From positions 434,001-498,000 of the forward strand of contig NZ_BCRG01000001.1 in NCBI RefSeq assembly GCF_001552475.1: 64,000 nucleotides of DNA. The letters are read 5' to 3'. This document shows, in pieces, positions 36,148 through 43,836 of this stretch (within the stretch, counting starts at the first letter, position 1; each line of letters starts with the position of its first letter). The DNA is from Microbacterium oleivorans NBRC 103075. GTDB lineage: Bacteria; Actinomycetota; Actinomycetes; Actinomycetales; Microbacteriaceae. Below the pieces are notes generated by a model, which was given only the letters and a program-made list of their open reading frames with translations, was not told the origin of the DNA and did not search any database. The position numbers and the translations under genes are program-made.

Positions 36148-36210
36148 CCGCGAGCCGTTGCGGATGGTCGTTCCCCGGTCCTCGGGGCGACCATCTGCGA
36201 CGGCTCGCGG
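36148..36210. terminator. 23-bp terminator hairpin between azt operon and DUF4097 gene
   Basis: The arms 36148-36170 and 36188-36210 pair over 23 bp with only two G-U wobbles and a 17-nt loop. It starts 9 nt after the azt operon stop and ends 13 nt before the convergent DUF4097 stop, so it fits a bidirectional terminator. Confidence 0.8.
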
Positions 36211-36223
36211 CGTGGGGCGGGGG

Positions 36224-37084
36224 TCAGTTGCCGGGGCGGAGGGTGACGGACCCGGCGGAGACCTGCACGTCGACGGTGCGCGAGGCGGCCGCCGAGGTTT
36301 CGAGCAGGTTGTCGAGGGAGCCCGCCGACACGTCGGACGTCACGTCGTACGACGTGTCGGGAATCGTTGCGACAAGGGTCCCGGCGCTGACATCGATGCG
36401 GACGTCGTCGAGCGCGTCTCCCGTGAGATCGGCGGTGATCTGTCCGGCCCCGATGGTGAGGTTCGCGCGGGCGGCCCCGTCGACCCTCACATCGGCATCG
36501 CCGGCGCTGACGTCCACCCGCACGTCGTCGGCCGATCCCGACACGTCGATGTCCCCCGCGCCGACCGACACGTCGAGCTTTCCGTAGGTGCCGTCGGCCG
36601 TGATCGACCCGGCGGAGACGTCGAAGTCTGCATCGAGACGCTCGTCGGCCATCGCGTCGGGGAGAGTCAGCGTTACGCGGTTGTCAGCCCAGTCGAAACC
36701 GGACTGCAGCGCCCACCACGGGCGGTTGTTCGAGAGTGACAGGGTGTCGCCGCGGCGTTCGAGGTTCCAGTCGCGGCTGCCACTGGTGATGTCGAGGACC
36801 GCCTCGTCGACGTCCGCGTACTGGACCACGACGTGTCCCGCCGAGACATCCAGCGACAGAGCGCTCACCCCGGTCGTGGCAGCCGACCGGTTGCTGGGCC
36901 CGCTGTCGGTGGCGGCGTACACGATCGAGCCGATCCCTGAGATGAGTGCCCCGCTCAGCACCACCCCGCCGACGCAGATCGCGACGATCGAGACGATCTG
37001 CGCCGAGGAGCGCCGAGGCTGCTGCGGCGGCAGGGCTGGCGGTGAAGCGGGAGCCGTGGGCGGGGGAGTGAGGTCGATGCTCAT
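36224..37084 (-). CDS. DUF4097-type beta-repeat protein with one TM segment
   Basis: This 286-residue protein starts with a Pro-rich cytosolic tail, then one hydrophobic helix (IVSIVAICVGGVVLSGALISGIGSIVY, ~30-56). It ends in an extracytoplasmic right-handed beta-helix of repeated DVSAG units (LSLDVSAGHVVV, ADFDVSAGSITAD, VRVDVSAGDADVRV, IDVSAGTLVA, VQVSAGSVTLRP), the DUF4097 family. Such proteins appear in envelope-stress (Lia-like) loci. Its ATG overlaps the response-regulator stop (ATGA), making a kinase-regulator-DUF4097 operon. Confidence 0.87.
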   Translation of the reverse strand: MSIDLTPPPTAPASPPALPPQQPRRSSAQIVSIVAICVGGVVLSGALISGIGSIVYAATDSGPSNRSAATTGVSALSLDVSAGHVVVQYADVDEAVLDITSGSRDWNLERRGDTLSLSNNRPWWALQSGFDWADNRVTLTLPDAMADERLDADFDVSAGSITADGTYGKLDVSVGAGDIDVSGSADDVRVDVSAGDADVRVDGAARANLTIGAGQITADLTGDALDDVRIDVSAGTLVATIPDTSYDVTSDVSAGSLDNLLETSAAASRTVDVQVSAGSVTLRPGN

Positions 37085-37773
37085 CGGAGTGTTCCGTTCT
37101 GATCGGGATGCCCGCCGGCGGGCGGCGTGCCGTGTTCGAGGTGGACGAGTGCGGCAAGCACCCGTCGGTTGCCGTGCTCGTCCTGTTCGAGGCCGAGCTT
37201 CTGGAAAAGCGAGGTGATGTACTTCTCGACGCTCGCCTCCGAGACGAAAAGCGCGGTCGCGATGGCGGCGTTGCTCTTCCCCTCGGCGATGAGCGCGAGA
37301 ACGGAGCGTTCCCGGTCGGTGAGGCGCGACATCCGCTCGTCGCGTGCCCGGCGCGTCAGCAGCTGGGCGACGACCTCGGGATCGAGGACCGTGGCCCCCG
37401 CAGCGATCCGGTCGATCGAGTCGAGGAAGTCGCGGACGTCGGCGACGCGATCCTTCAGCAGGTAGCCGAGGGCGGCGTTCTGGCCGGTGATGAGGTCACT
37501 GGCGTACCGCTCTTCGACGTACTGGCTGAGGACGAGCACCGGGAGGGACGGATGCTGCGCCCGCAGGTCGAGCGCTGCCCGGATTCCCTCGTCGGTGAAC
37601 GTCGGCGGTAGGCGGACGTCGAGGATGCAGAGTTCCGGCGCGGTCTCGGTAACGGTCTCGACGATTCCTTCCGCGCGGGGGAGGGCGGCGACGACGGTGT
37701 GACCGGCGTCTTCGAGCACGCGGATCAAGCCTTCGCGCAGCAGCGTGGAGTCCTCGCAGATCAGGATGCGCAC
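37081..37773 (-). CDS. NarL/LuxR-family response regulator
   Basis: This 230-residue protein has a receiver domain with acidic pocket E7/D8, the phospho-acceptor Asp52 (LCILDVRLPP) and Lys in GYLLKDRV, then a LuxR-type HTH (LTDRERSVLALIAEGKSNAAIATALFVSEASVEKYITSLFQKLGL). It starts at GTG, overlapping the histidine-kinase 3' end by 13 bp. It is the cognate regulator of that kinase and probably drives the overlapped DUF4097 gene. Confidence 0.93.
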   Translation of the reverse strand: MRILICEDSTLLREGLIRVLEDAGHTVVAALPRAEGIVETVTETAPELCILDVRLPPTFTDEGIRAALDLRAQHPSLPVLVLSQYVEERYASDLITGQNAALGYLLKDRVADVRDFLDSIDRIAAGATVLDPEVVAQLLTRRARDERMSRLTDRERSVLALIAEGKSNAAIATALFVSEASVEKYITSLFQKLGLEQDEHGNRRVLAALVHLEHGTPPAGGHPDQNGTLR

Positions 37774-39032
37774 GGGACCGTCACCTCCAGGGCCGTCGGT
37801 CCGCCGACGGGGCTGTCGAGGGTCGCGGTGCCGCCGGCGGCGAGCACCCGGTTCATGATCCCGTCGAGACCGCCACCGGGGAGCACTCGAGCCCCGCCGA
37901 TCCCGTTGTCCTCGACGCGCCCCCAGATGAGGCGCCCGCTGGCCGCGTCACCGCGGCTCCGGACCACGACGCGCACCTCGGTGGCGCGGGCGTGTTTGGC
38001 GGCGTTGGTGAGCGATTCGGCGATGACGAAGTAGACGGCCGCTTCCGAAGTCGCGCTGCAGCGTTCGTCGAGGCGGATGTCGAGCGCGACAGGCACATGG
38101 GATCGTGCCGCGAGCGCCGAGAGGGCGGCATCCAGTCCGCGGTCGTCGAGGACGGAGGCGTGGATGCCGCGGGCCAGCTGGCGGAGCTCGGTGATGGCGG
38201 CCTTCGTCGAGGTGTGCGCCTCATCGATCAGCGCTTTCGCGGCCACCGGGTCGGAGTCGATCTTCTGCTGCGCCATGCCGAGGGTCATGCCGACCGAGAC
38301 GAGGCGCGGCTGGACGCCGTCGTGCAGGTCGCGTTCGATGCGCGTGCGTTCGACTTCGCTGGCCCGAACGGCCCCCGCTCGCTGTGCCCCCGCCGTTCGT
38401 GCGGCCTCAGCGAGGACCGCCTCGCGGGAGGGGACGAGGATCGACCGCGTGAGCAGGTCGTCCAGAAGGGAGACGCCGAACAGGATGCCGAGGCTTGCGA
38501 TCGCCGCGATGATGCCGCCGGCGACCGCGCCGCTGTCGGCGACCGGGATCCCGACCAGCGGAAGCCGGCCTCCGGTGCCGTCGCCGAGCGGCGAGACGGC
38601 GAGCGCCACGCCGGTGATGACCGCGGACGCGGCGCCGACGACGATCCAGCCGAGGACGGTAGCGATGGCGAAGCTGCCGATGCCGCGCCACATCGCCCCG
38701 TCGGTGAACTGCAGCCACAGCGTGCGAAGGAACCCGCGGAACCCGGGCTCACCACTCGTGCGGAGCTGCAGACGGGGGATGCCGTGGCCGTACAGACCCT
38801 CCGCGCGTTCGTGCTCGAGCCAGGCCGCAGCCCACGCGATGTAGAGGGCGCCGATCATCAGAACGATGCCGATACCGAGGACGAGCGCCAAGCCGATGCC
38901 GGTGCCGAAAAGAGTCGCCGCGGTGGTGAGGATGCCGACGCCCACCAGGGCGATGGCGGCGAGCTGAGCGAGCGCGCCGAGGCGCCGCAGTGGTCGGAAC
39001 CGTCGGGGTCGCGGAGAGGTATCGGAAGTCAT
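37761..39032 (-). CDS. Sensor histidine kinase, DesK/NarX type (HisKA_3)
   Basis: This 423-residue membrane kinase has N-terminal paired TM helices, a putative-sensor region and further TM segments (residues ~20-200), then the HisKA_3 dimerisation helix ERDLHDGVQPRLVSVG (phospho-His about 237). A HATPase domain follows, with SLTNAAKHARATEVRV (N box), VEDNGIGG (G1) and GGGLDGIMNRVLAAGG (G2). It autophosphorylates and passes phosphate to the NarL-type partner. TAGCGT lies 6 nt upstream of the ATG and drives the whole three-gene operon. Confidence 0.92.
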   Translation of the reverse strand: MTSDTSPRPRRFRPLRRLGALAQLAAIALVGVGILTTAATLFGTGIGLALVLGIGIVLMIGALYIAWAAAWLEHERAEGLYGHGIPRLQLRTSGEPGFRGFLRTLWLQFTDGAMWRGIGSFAIATVLGWIVVGAASAVITGVALAVSPLGDGTGGRLPLVGIPVADSGAVAGGIIAAIASLGILFGVSLLDDLLTRSILVPSREAVLAEAARTAGAQRAGAVRASEVERTRIERDLHDGVQPRLVSVGMTLGMAQQKIDSDPVAAKALIDEAHTSTKAAITELRQLARGIHASVLDDRGLDAALSALAARSHVPVALDIRLDERCSATSEAAVYFVIAESLTNAAKHARATEVRVVVRSRGDAASGRLIWGRVEDNGIGGARVLPGGGLDGIMNRVLAAGGTATLDSPVGGPTALEVTVPCAS

Positions 39033-39133
39033 GTCCCCACGCTAGGGGCGACGCGAGGCGCCCACAGTGGGGCGGGCCCGAGACGTGGTTTCGGGTTATC
39101 CCCCACGGGCGGGGATGGGCGTACGGTGGCGGA

Positions 39134-39964
39134 ATGGTCACCATCCCCACCGTCTCCCTGAACGACGGCACCGCCTTCCCGCAGCTCGGTCTCGGCACGT
39201 ACAACCTGCGCGGCGAGGACGGGACACAGTCGATCGTCACCGCCATCGAGGGCGGATACCGGCTCCTCGACTCCGCGGTCAACTACGAGAACGAGCAGGA
39301 AGTCGGCGAGGCCGTTCGGCGAAGCGGCATCCGTGACGAACTGATCGTGACGACCAAGGTGCCCGGTCGCGACCACGGCTACGACGAGACCCGACGGAGC
39401 GCCGAGGGTTCGCTCGAGCGGCTCGGCCTGGAGCGAATCGACCTGTACCTGATCCACTGGCCGAACCCGAGCGTCGACAAGTACGTCGACACCTACCGCG
39501 CCATGGTCGATCTGCAGAAGGAGGGACGCGTCGGCTCCGTCGGCGTCTCGAATTTCACCGAGCCGATGCTCGCCCGCATCATCGAGGCGACCGGTATCGT
39601 GCCGGCCGTGAACCAGGTCGAGCTCCACCCCTACTTCCCGCAGGCGCACCTGCGGGCGTTCCACGCCTCGCAGGGTATTCGCACGGAGAGCTGGAGTCCG
39701 CTCGCTCGTCGCTCGGAGCTGTTGAGCGAGCAGGTGGTGGCGGATGCCGCCGCCGCCCACGGGGTCACGCCCACCCAGGTTGTGCTCCGCTGGCACGTGC
39801 AGTTGGGGACCACCCCGATCCCGAAGTCCGCTGACCCCGCCCGGCAGGCCGAGAACGTCGACGTGTTCGAGTTCTCGCTGACGGACGAGGAGGTCAGCGC
39901 GATCTCCGGCCTCGAGCGCGGCCGGCTCTGGGACGGCGACCCCGACACCCACGAGGAGATGTGA
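39134..39964 (+). CDS. Aldo/keto reductase (2,5-diketo-gluconate reductase type)
   Basis: This 276-residue NADPH-dependent reductase has the prokaryotic AKR5-like pattern: FPQLGLGTYNLRG, LLDSAVNYENEQEVGEAVR (catalytic Asp and Tyr), VTTKVPGRDHG (Lys), LYLIHWPNP (His), VGVSNF, NQVELHPYFPQ and the cofactor motif PIPKSADPARQAENVDVF. TACGGT lies 6 nt before the ATG. A 49-codon membrane-protein gene follows 2 nt after the stop. Confidence 0.9.
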   Translation: MVTIPTVSLNDGTAFPQLGLGTYNLRGEDGTQSIVTAIEGGYRLLDSAVNYENEQEVGEAVRRSGIRDELIVTTKVPGRDHGYDETRRSAEGSLERLGLERIDLYLIHWPNPSVDKYVDTYRAMVDLQKEGRVGSVGVSNFTEPMLARIIEATGIVPAVNQVELHPYFPQAHLRAFHASQGIRTESWSPLARRSELLSEQVVADAAAAHGVTPTQVVLRWHVQLGTTPIPKSADPARQAENVDVFEFSLTDEEVSAISGLERGRLWDGDPDTHEEM

Positions 39965-39966
39965 GC

Positions 39967-40116
39967 ATGGGTGGACTCGTCGGCTGGCATCTCCTGATCC
40001 TGCTCGGCGTCCTCGTGATCATCGCGTTGATCGTCGGGGGCATCTATTGGATCGTCCGGCTCGCGGCGCGCCACGGAAGCGAGGATGCCGCCGAACGCCG
40101 CTCCCGCGTGGGGTAG
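39967..40116 (+). CDS. Small single-pass membrane protein (49 aa)
   Basis: An ATG at 39967, 2 nt after the aldo/keto reductase stop (TGAGCATG arrangement), opens a 49-residue frame. It has a long hydrophobic helix (LLILLGVLVIIALIVGGIYWIV, ~9-30) followed by a charged, Arg/Glu-rich tail ending RRSRVG. Codon usage (strong G/C third positions) and coupling to the upstream gene support it. The function is unknown; actinobacterial genomes carry many such short hydrophobic proteins. The stop is 3 nt from the convergent stop. Confidence 0.65.
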   Translation: MGGLVGWHLLILLGVLVIIALIVGGIYWIVRLAARHGSEDAAERRSRVG

Positions 40117-40119
40117 AGC

Positions 40120-40914
40120 TCAGCCGAGGTAGCCCCACCAGCCGTCGCGCAGGTGGAGGGCCCAGTCCGCGTGGCGGAGCACCGGCATCCCCAGGATCAG
40201 CTCGAACGGTGGATCGCCCGGCCGCGCGAGTCCCGCGATGTCAGCGACGGCCGCGATCGACGGAGCGAACCTGCGCCCGCCGATCGTCACCTCCGGCAGC
40301 AGGACGAGCGCAAGCGCGTTCGCGGCACCCGAGGCATCCGTCCCCTCTGCCTCGCCCGCAGCACGGAAGTGCCCCGGATGTCGCGCCACGACACCCCGGT
40401 CGATGACGCTCACGCTCGCGCCCGAGTCCCAGATGGCGGCCCACGCGCCGCCCGCCCAGGCGACATCGACGTAGGGATGTCCGCGCGAGGACTGCACCAG
40501 GTCGCGCCACTCGTCGACACTCGCCTCGGTGTCGAGCGCGAGCAGCGCGTCGGCGAAACGGAAGTCCAGCCGATGCCAGCGCAGCACGTCGAGCCCGAGC
40601 AGCGAGGGTGCCGCGGGATTCGGTTCGAGGTCGAACACCGGTCGCTCCACGACGAGGTCGCCGACGCGAAGCTCTCCGGCGGTGACGCTTTCCGTCGACC
40701 CGGTGCGGGAGAACACGCCGCCGCCGCCGGGGTCCTGCGGTGCGAGCCGCGTGAGCCCCGCCGTCAGCGGACCGTCGGCGAGGCCGCTGCGCGCGCCGCC
40801 CGTGTCGACGATGAGGCTGTGTGTCGTGCCGTCGATCTCGGCGATCACCCGCACCGCGATCGCGTCCGAAAGGTCCGGATCAGCGTCCAGGTCGAGCGGG
40901 ATGACGGCGGCCAC
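40120..40914 (-). CDS. Two-lobed retropepsin-like aspartyl protease family protein
   Basis: This 264-residue protein has two aspartic-protease-type active-site motifs: LIVDTGGARSGL (Asp37) and AIWDSGASVSVI (Asp163). Each is followed by a flap-like stretch and a hydrophobic-hydrophobic-Gly element (SLLGLDVLRWH; ELILGMPVLRHAD). The chain therefore looks like two fused retropepsin folds, and there is no signal peptide, so it may act in the cytosol. The GTG start is fixed by TAGGGT at 40921-40926, 6 nt upstream. Catalytic activity is inferred only. Confidence 0.75.
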   Translation of the reverse strand: MAAVIPLDLDADPDLSDAIAVRVIAEIDGTTHSLIVDTGGARSGLADGPLTAGLTRLAPQDPGGGGVFSRTGSTESVTAGELRVGDLVVERPVFDLEPNPAAPSLLGLDVLRWHRLDFRFADALLALDTEASVDEWRDLVQSSRGHPYVDVAWAGGAWAAIWDSGASVSVIDRGVVARHPGHFRAAGEAEGTDASGAANALALVLLPEVTIGGRRFAPSIAAVADIAGLARPGDPPFELILGMPVLRHADWALHLRDGWWGYLG

Positions 40915-40934
40915 GGGAACACCCTAATGAGCGC

Positions 40935-41501
40935 TCAGACCGTCTGCAGCAGCATCCGCATCCGTTGCAGCACCTCGTCGAGGTGATCCGTCAGCGGGAT
41001 TCCGCTCGGCTCGGATGCCCACGCCTCCAGCGCCGCCTGAAGGGCTTCGACCGTGATTCCGGCGATCGCCGCCGCCGTCGACTCGTCCTCGCCACGATGG
41101 CGGAAGCCGTCTCGGATGGCGTCACGCAGATCCGCCTGCTTGCGCAAGTCCCGCTCACGCAACGCCGGCTCGGATGCGATGACCTGACGCGCGAAGCGGA
41201 TTTCCGCACGCTGGGGCTCGAAGCGTTCACGCGCCAGCACCCGGAGCCCCCCCATCACGATCTCCATCGGCCGCGCCTCCCGAGGTGCCTCGGAGATCAT
41301 GCGCGTCGCGATCTGAGGGATCTCGTCGCCGTCGAAGAAGACCTCGCGTTTGTCGCTGAAATGGCGGAAGAACGTGCGGCGCGTCACGCCGGCCCGGTCG
41401 ACGATGTCCGGCACGGTGGTCGCCGAGTAGCCGCGCTCCTCGAAGAGCGAGAGCGCCGCCGTACGCAGTCGTTCCCGGGTGTCCGGTGCCCATCTGGCCA
41501 T
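40935..41501 (-). CDS. TetR-family transcriptional regulator
   Basis: This 188-residue regulator has the HTH RERLRTAALSLFEERGYSATTVPDIVDRAGVTRRTFFRHFSDKREVFF at residues ~8-55. TATGCT lies 6 nt upstream of the ATG (leaderless). It is divergent from a quinone/zinc oxidoreductase gene with two phased operator-like repeats between them, and should repress that gene and itself. Confidence 0.9.
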   Translation of the reverse strand: MARWAPDTRERLRTAALSLFEERGYSATTVPDIVDRAGVTRRTFFRHFSDKREVFFDGDEIPQIATRMISEAPREARPMEIVMGGLRVLARERFEPQRAEIRFARQVIASEPALRERDLRKQADLRDAIRDGFRHRGEDESTAAAIAGITVEALQAALEAWASEPSGIPLTDHLDEVLQRMRMLLQTV

Positions 41502-41513
41502 TCGGACAGCATA

Positions 41514-41566
41514 GTGACGACACCTGGTGTCATGCGAGGTACAGTGATGACACCACGTGACATCAC
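41514..41566. promoter_or_regulatory. Two phased operator-like repeats, TetR / oxidoreductase
   Basis: GTGACGACACC (41514-41524) and GTGATGACACC (41544-41554) are near-identical and exactly 30 bp apart, about three helical turns. The first extends into a perfect gacacc-t-ggtgtc palindrome (41519-41531); the second sits in a gtgatg...catcac inverted repeat (41544-41566). TACAGT (41540-41545) overlaps the second site and is a -10 candidate for the oxidoreductase gene. Confidence 0.7.
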
Positions 41567-41582
41567 GATCGAAGGAATCGAC

Positions 41583-42707
41583 ATGCCCCGACACCACGAC
41601 GCCGCCGTCCTCGCATCGCCCCGCGCGCGGCTTTCCGTCGAGCGGATGCCTACGCCCGACCCGGCGGCAGGCGAGGTCGTCGTGCGCGTCGGCGCTGTTG
41701 CGGTCAATCCGATCGACTGGGTCATCCAGGGCACCGGATCGGTCACCTACCGGTGGCTCCCGACACCGGCCGTGCTCGGCTCGGACGTCGCCGGCGAGGT
41801 GGTCGCCATCGGCTCGGGGGTCACGCGGTTCCGGGTCGGCGATCGTGTCTTCGGTCTCGCCACAGGGACGGACCGTGGTCGCGACTCCCGGCGCGAGGGC
41901 GCGTTCCAGGAGTACACAACCCTCCTGGAGCACCTCACAGCCCCGACTCCGGCCGGTGTCACGGACGTGCAGGCAGCCGTCCTTCCCCTCGGCGTCTCCA
42001 CCGCCGCGTGTGCGCTGTTCCAGCCCCGCCACCTCGGACTGACGGTCCGCGATCCCGCCGACACTCGTCCGCGCGAGCGCGGTGTCGTCGTCGTCTGGGG
42101 CGGGTCGACGAGCGTCGGGATGAACGCGATCCAACTCGCCCGCGCGGCCGGATACGACGTGGTCAGCACGGCGTCGCCTCGCAATGCCGACCTCGTCAGG
42201 TCGCTCGGCGCCGATGTCGTCGTCGATCACGGTTCCGCGGGCGCCGTCGATGAGCTCGTGGCAGGGATCGACGGTCGCCCCGTCGTCGGTGCCGTGGCCC
42301 TGGGTGAGACGTCGACGGCCGGATGCATCGAGGTGCTGCACCGAACCGGCGGATCGGTGCTCGCGATGGCCAGCACGCCTGTCTCGCTCGCGGCGCTCGC
42401 CGGTCGGCGCCGACTCTTCCCCGCAATGGTGCCCGTGTTCGCGCGCCTGGGGCTGAAGACTCTTCTGCTGAACGCTCGTGCGCGTCGGGCCGGCATCCGC
42501 GCCGCCTTCGTGTGGGGGACGAGCCTGCGCGACGACGAAGTCGGACGACGGTTGTGGGGGCGGCTGCTGCCGGAATGGCTGGCGGACGGCACCGTCCGTC
42601 CCCTGCCCGAGGCGATCGTGGCCGGCGACGGGGTGGGCGCGATACAGGAAGCGCTGGATCGTCAGCGTGCGGGCGTCTCCGCGAGGAAGATCGTCGTCAC
42701 GCTCTGA
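41583..42707 (+). CDS. Quinone oxidoreductase / medium-chain dehydrogenase family protein
   Basis: This 374-residue MDR-superfamily protein has a GroES-like N-terminus (PTPDPAAGEVVVRVGAVAVNPIDWVIQG), GSDVAGEVVAIGSGVTRFRVGDRVFG and a Rossmann segment VVVVWGGSTSVGMNAIQLARAAGY. Zinc ligands are absent. The overall pattern fits zinc-free quinone-oxidoreductase or trans-enoyl-reductase-like proteins that use NADPH. AAGGA 8 nt upstream supports the ATG. It is probably induced by relief of the divergent TetR. Confidence 0.88.
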   Translation: MPRHHDAAVLASPRARLSVERMPTPDPAAGEVVVRVGAVAVNPIDWVIQGTGSVTYRWLPTPAVLGSDVAGEVVAIGSGVTRFRVGDRVFGLATGTDRGRDSRREGAFQEYTTLLEHLTAPTPAGVTDVQAAVLPLGVSTAACALFQPRHLGLTVRDPADTRPRERGVVVVWGGSTSVGMNAIQLARAAGYDVVSTASPRNADLVRSLGADVVVDHGSAGAVDELVAGIDGRPVVGAVALGETSTAGCIEVLHRTGGSVLAMASTPVSLAALAGRRRLFPAMVPVFARLGLKTLLLNARARRAGIRAAFVWGTSLRDDEVGRRLWGRLLPEWLADGTVRPLPEAIVAGDGVGAIQEALDRQRAGVSARKIVVTL

Positions 42708-42731
42708 TCCCGTTCTCGTTCCGCCCTCTGC

Positions 42732-42944
42732 TCAGAGCTGTGCGCCGTCGTCGTCGCGGTCGTAGATGCCCTGATTGCGGCCCCGACGGGACTCGTAGGC
42801 GATGAGCCATCCGATCGAGATCGCGGCGGCCAGGACGAGCCCGACCCAGACGTTCTGCCAGACGAGTCCGAACAGGATGCCGCCAGCGAACAGCAGAACC
42901 GTCCCGAGGATCCAGAAGCCGCGGCCTCGCCGTCGTTGCGCCAT
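42732..42944 (-). CDS. Small two-TM membrane protein
   Basis: This 70-residue protein has an Arg-rich start (AQRRRGRGF), two hydrophobic helices (WILGTVLLFAGGILFGLVW and VGLVLAAAISIGWLIAYE) and a charged tail RRGRNQGIYDRDDDGAQL. TAGGCT at 42951-42956 lies 6 nt before the ATG. It is a hypothetical conserved-type small membrane protein; the function is unknown. Confidence 0.75.
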   Translation of the reverse strand: MAQRRRGRGFWILGTVLLFAGGILFGLVWQNVWVGLVLAAAISIGWLIAYESRRGRNQGIYDRDDDGAQL

Positions 42945-43012
42945 GCGGCCAGCCTACGGTTCTCGTCGCCCGGCGCTCGCGCATCGGGTCGCAGACCGTT
43001 ACCGTGACGCGG

Positions 43013-43834
43013 ATGAGGCTCATCCGTCCGGAACTCACCGACCACGTCGTCCACGCCAGCGTCGAACGACCGGGAGCGGAGCGCCCGGTGCTCCTATGGC
43101 ATCACGGCTCCCCGCAGACCGGCGCCGTCCTGTCACCCGTCGCCGCGATGGCGGATGCCGCGGGTCTCGACGTCGTCTCGATCGCGCGGCCGGCGTACGG
43201 GGGAGCGCCTCGTCTGCCTGAACGGTCGGTACGGGACGCAGCCGCACGGGCCGCCGAGGTGCTCGACATCCTCGACCTCCGGAACGTCGTGTCGGTGGGA
43301 GCCTCCGGCGGCGGACCCCATGCGCTCGGCGTCGCAGCGCTCTCACCCGAGCGCGTCGCCGGCGTCATCACCCTCGCGTCGATCGCCCCGTTCCGTCCCG
43401 GCGACGGGTCGTGGTTCTCCGGCATGGCCGATCCGTCCGGTCTTCGATCCGCCACCGCGGGGATCGCGTCGCGCACGGCTCATCTCGAGGTCGAGGAGTT
43501 TGATCCGACCAGTTTCGTCGACGCGGACTACCGTGCGCTCGAAGAGACGTGGGCCTCGCTGGGGGAGGACGTCGCGGCCTCGGCGCAGTGGGGGTTGGAC
43601 GGATTGGTTGACGATGACGTCGCCTTCACCCGGCCCTGGGGTTTCGCGCTCGCCGACGTTGTCGCTCCGGTGATGGTCGTGCAGGGTGAGCTCGATCGTG
43701 TCGTCCCGCCATCGCATGCGGCTGCGATCGTTGACTGCATCGCTCGCGCGACGTTGCTGCGGATCCCCGACGCCGGACACATCGCGGTCCTCGACCATCT
43801 GTCGACGGCCCTCGCTGCGCTCCGCCGCGGCTGA
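43013..43834 (+). CDS. Alpha/beta hydrolase
   Basis: This 273-residue hydrolase has the oxyanion segment LWHHGSPQTG, nucleophile elbow VGASGGGPHALG (Ser), acid in VQGELDRVVPP and His in DAGHIAVLDH. It lacks a signal peptide, so it is cytosolic; the substrate is unknown. TACCGT 7 nt before the ATG at 43013 supports that start over a GTG at 43004. The stop lies in a small palindrome with the convergent glycosylase stop. Confidence 0.88.
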   Translation: MRLIRPELTDHVVHASVERPGAERPVLLWHHGSPQTGAVLSPVAAMADAAGLDVVSIARPAYGGAPRLPERSVRDAAARAAEVLDILDLRNVVSVGASGGGPHALGVAALSPERVAGVITLASIAPFRPGDGSWFSGMADPSGLRSATAGIASRTAHLEVEEFDPTSFVDADYRALEETWASLGEDVAASAQWGLDGLVDDDVAFTRPWGFALADVVAPVMVVQGELDRVVPPSHAAAIVDCIARATLLRIPDAGHIAVLDHLSTALAALRRG

Positions 43835-43836
43835 CG

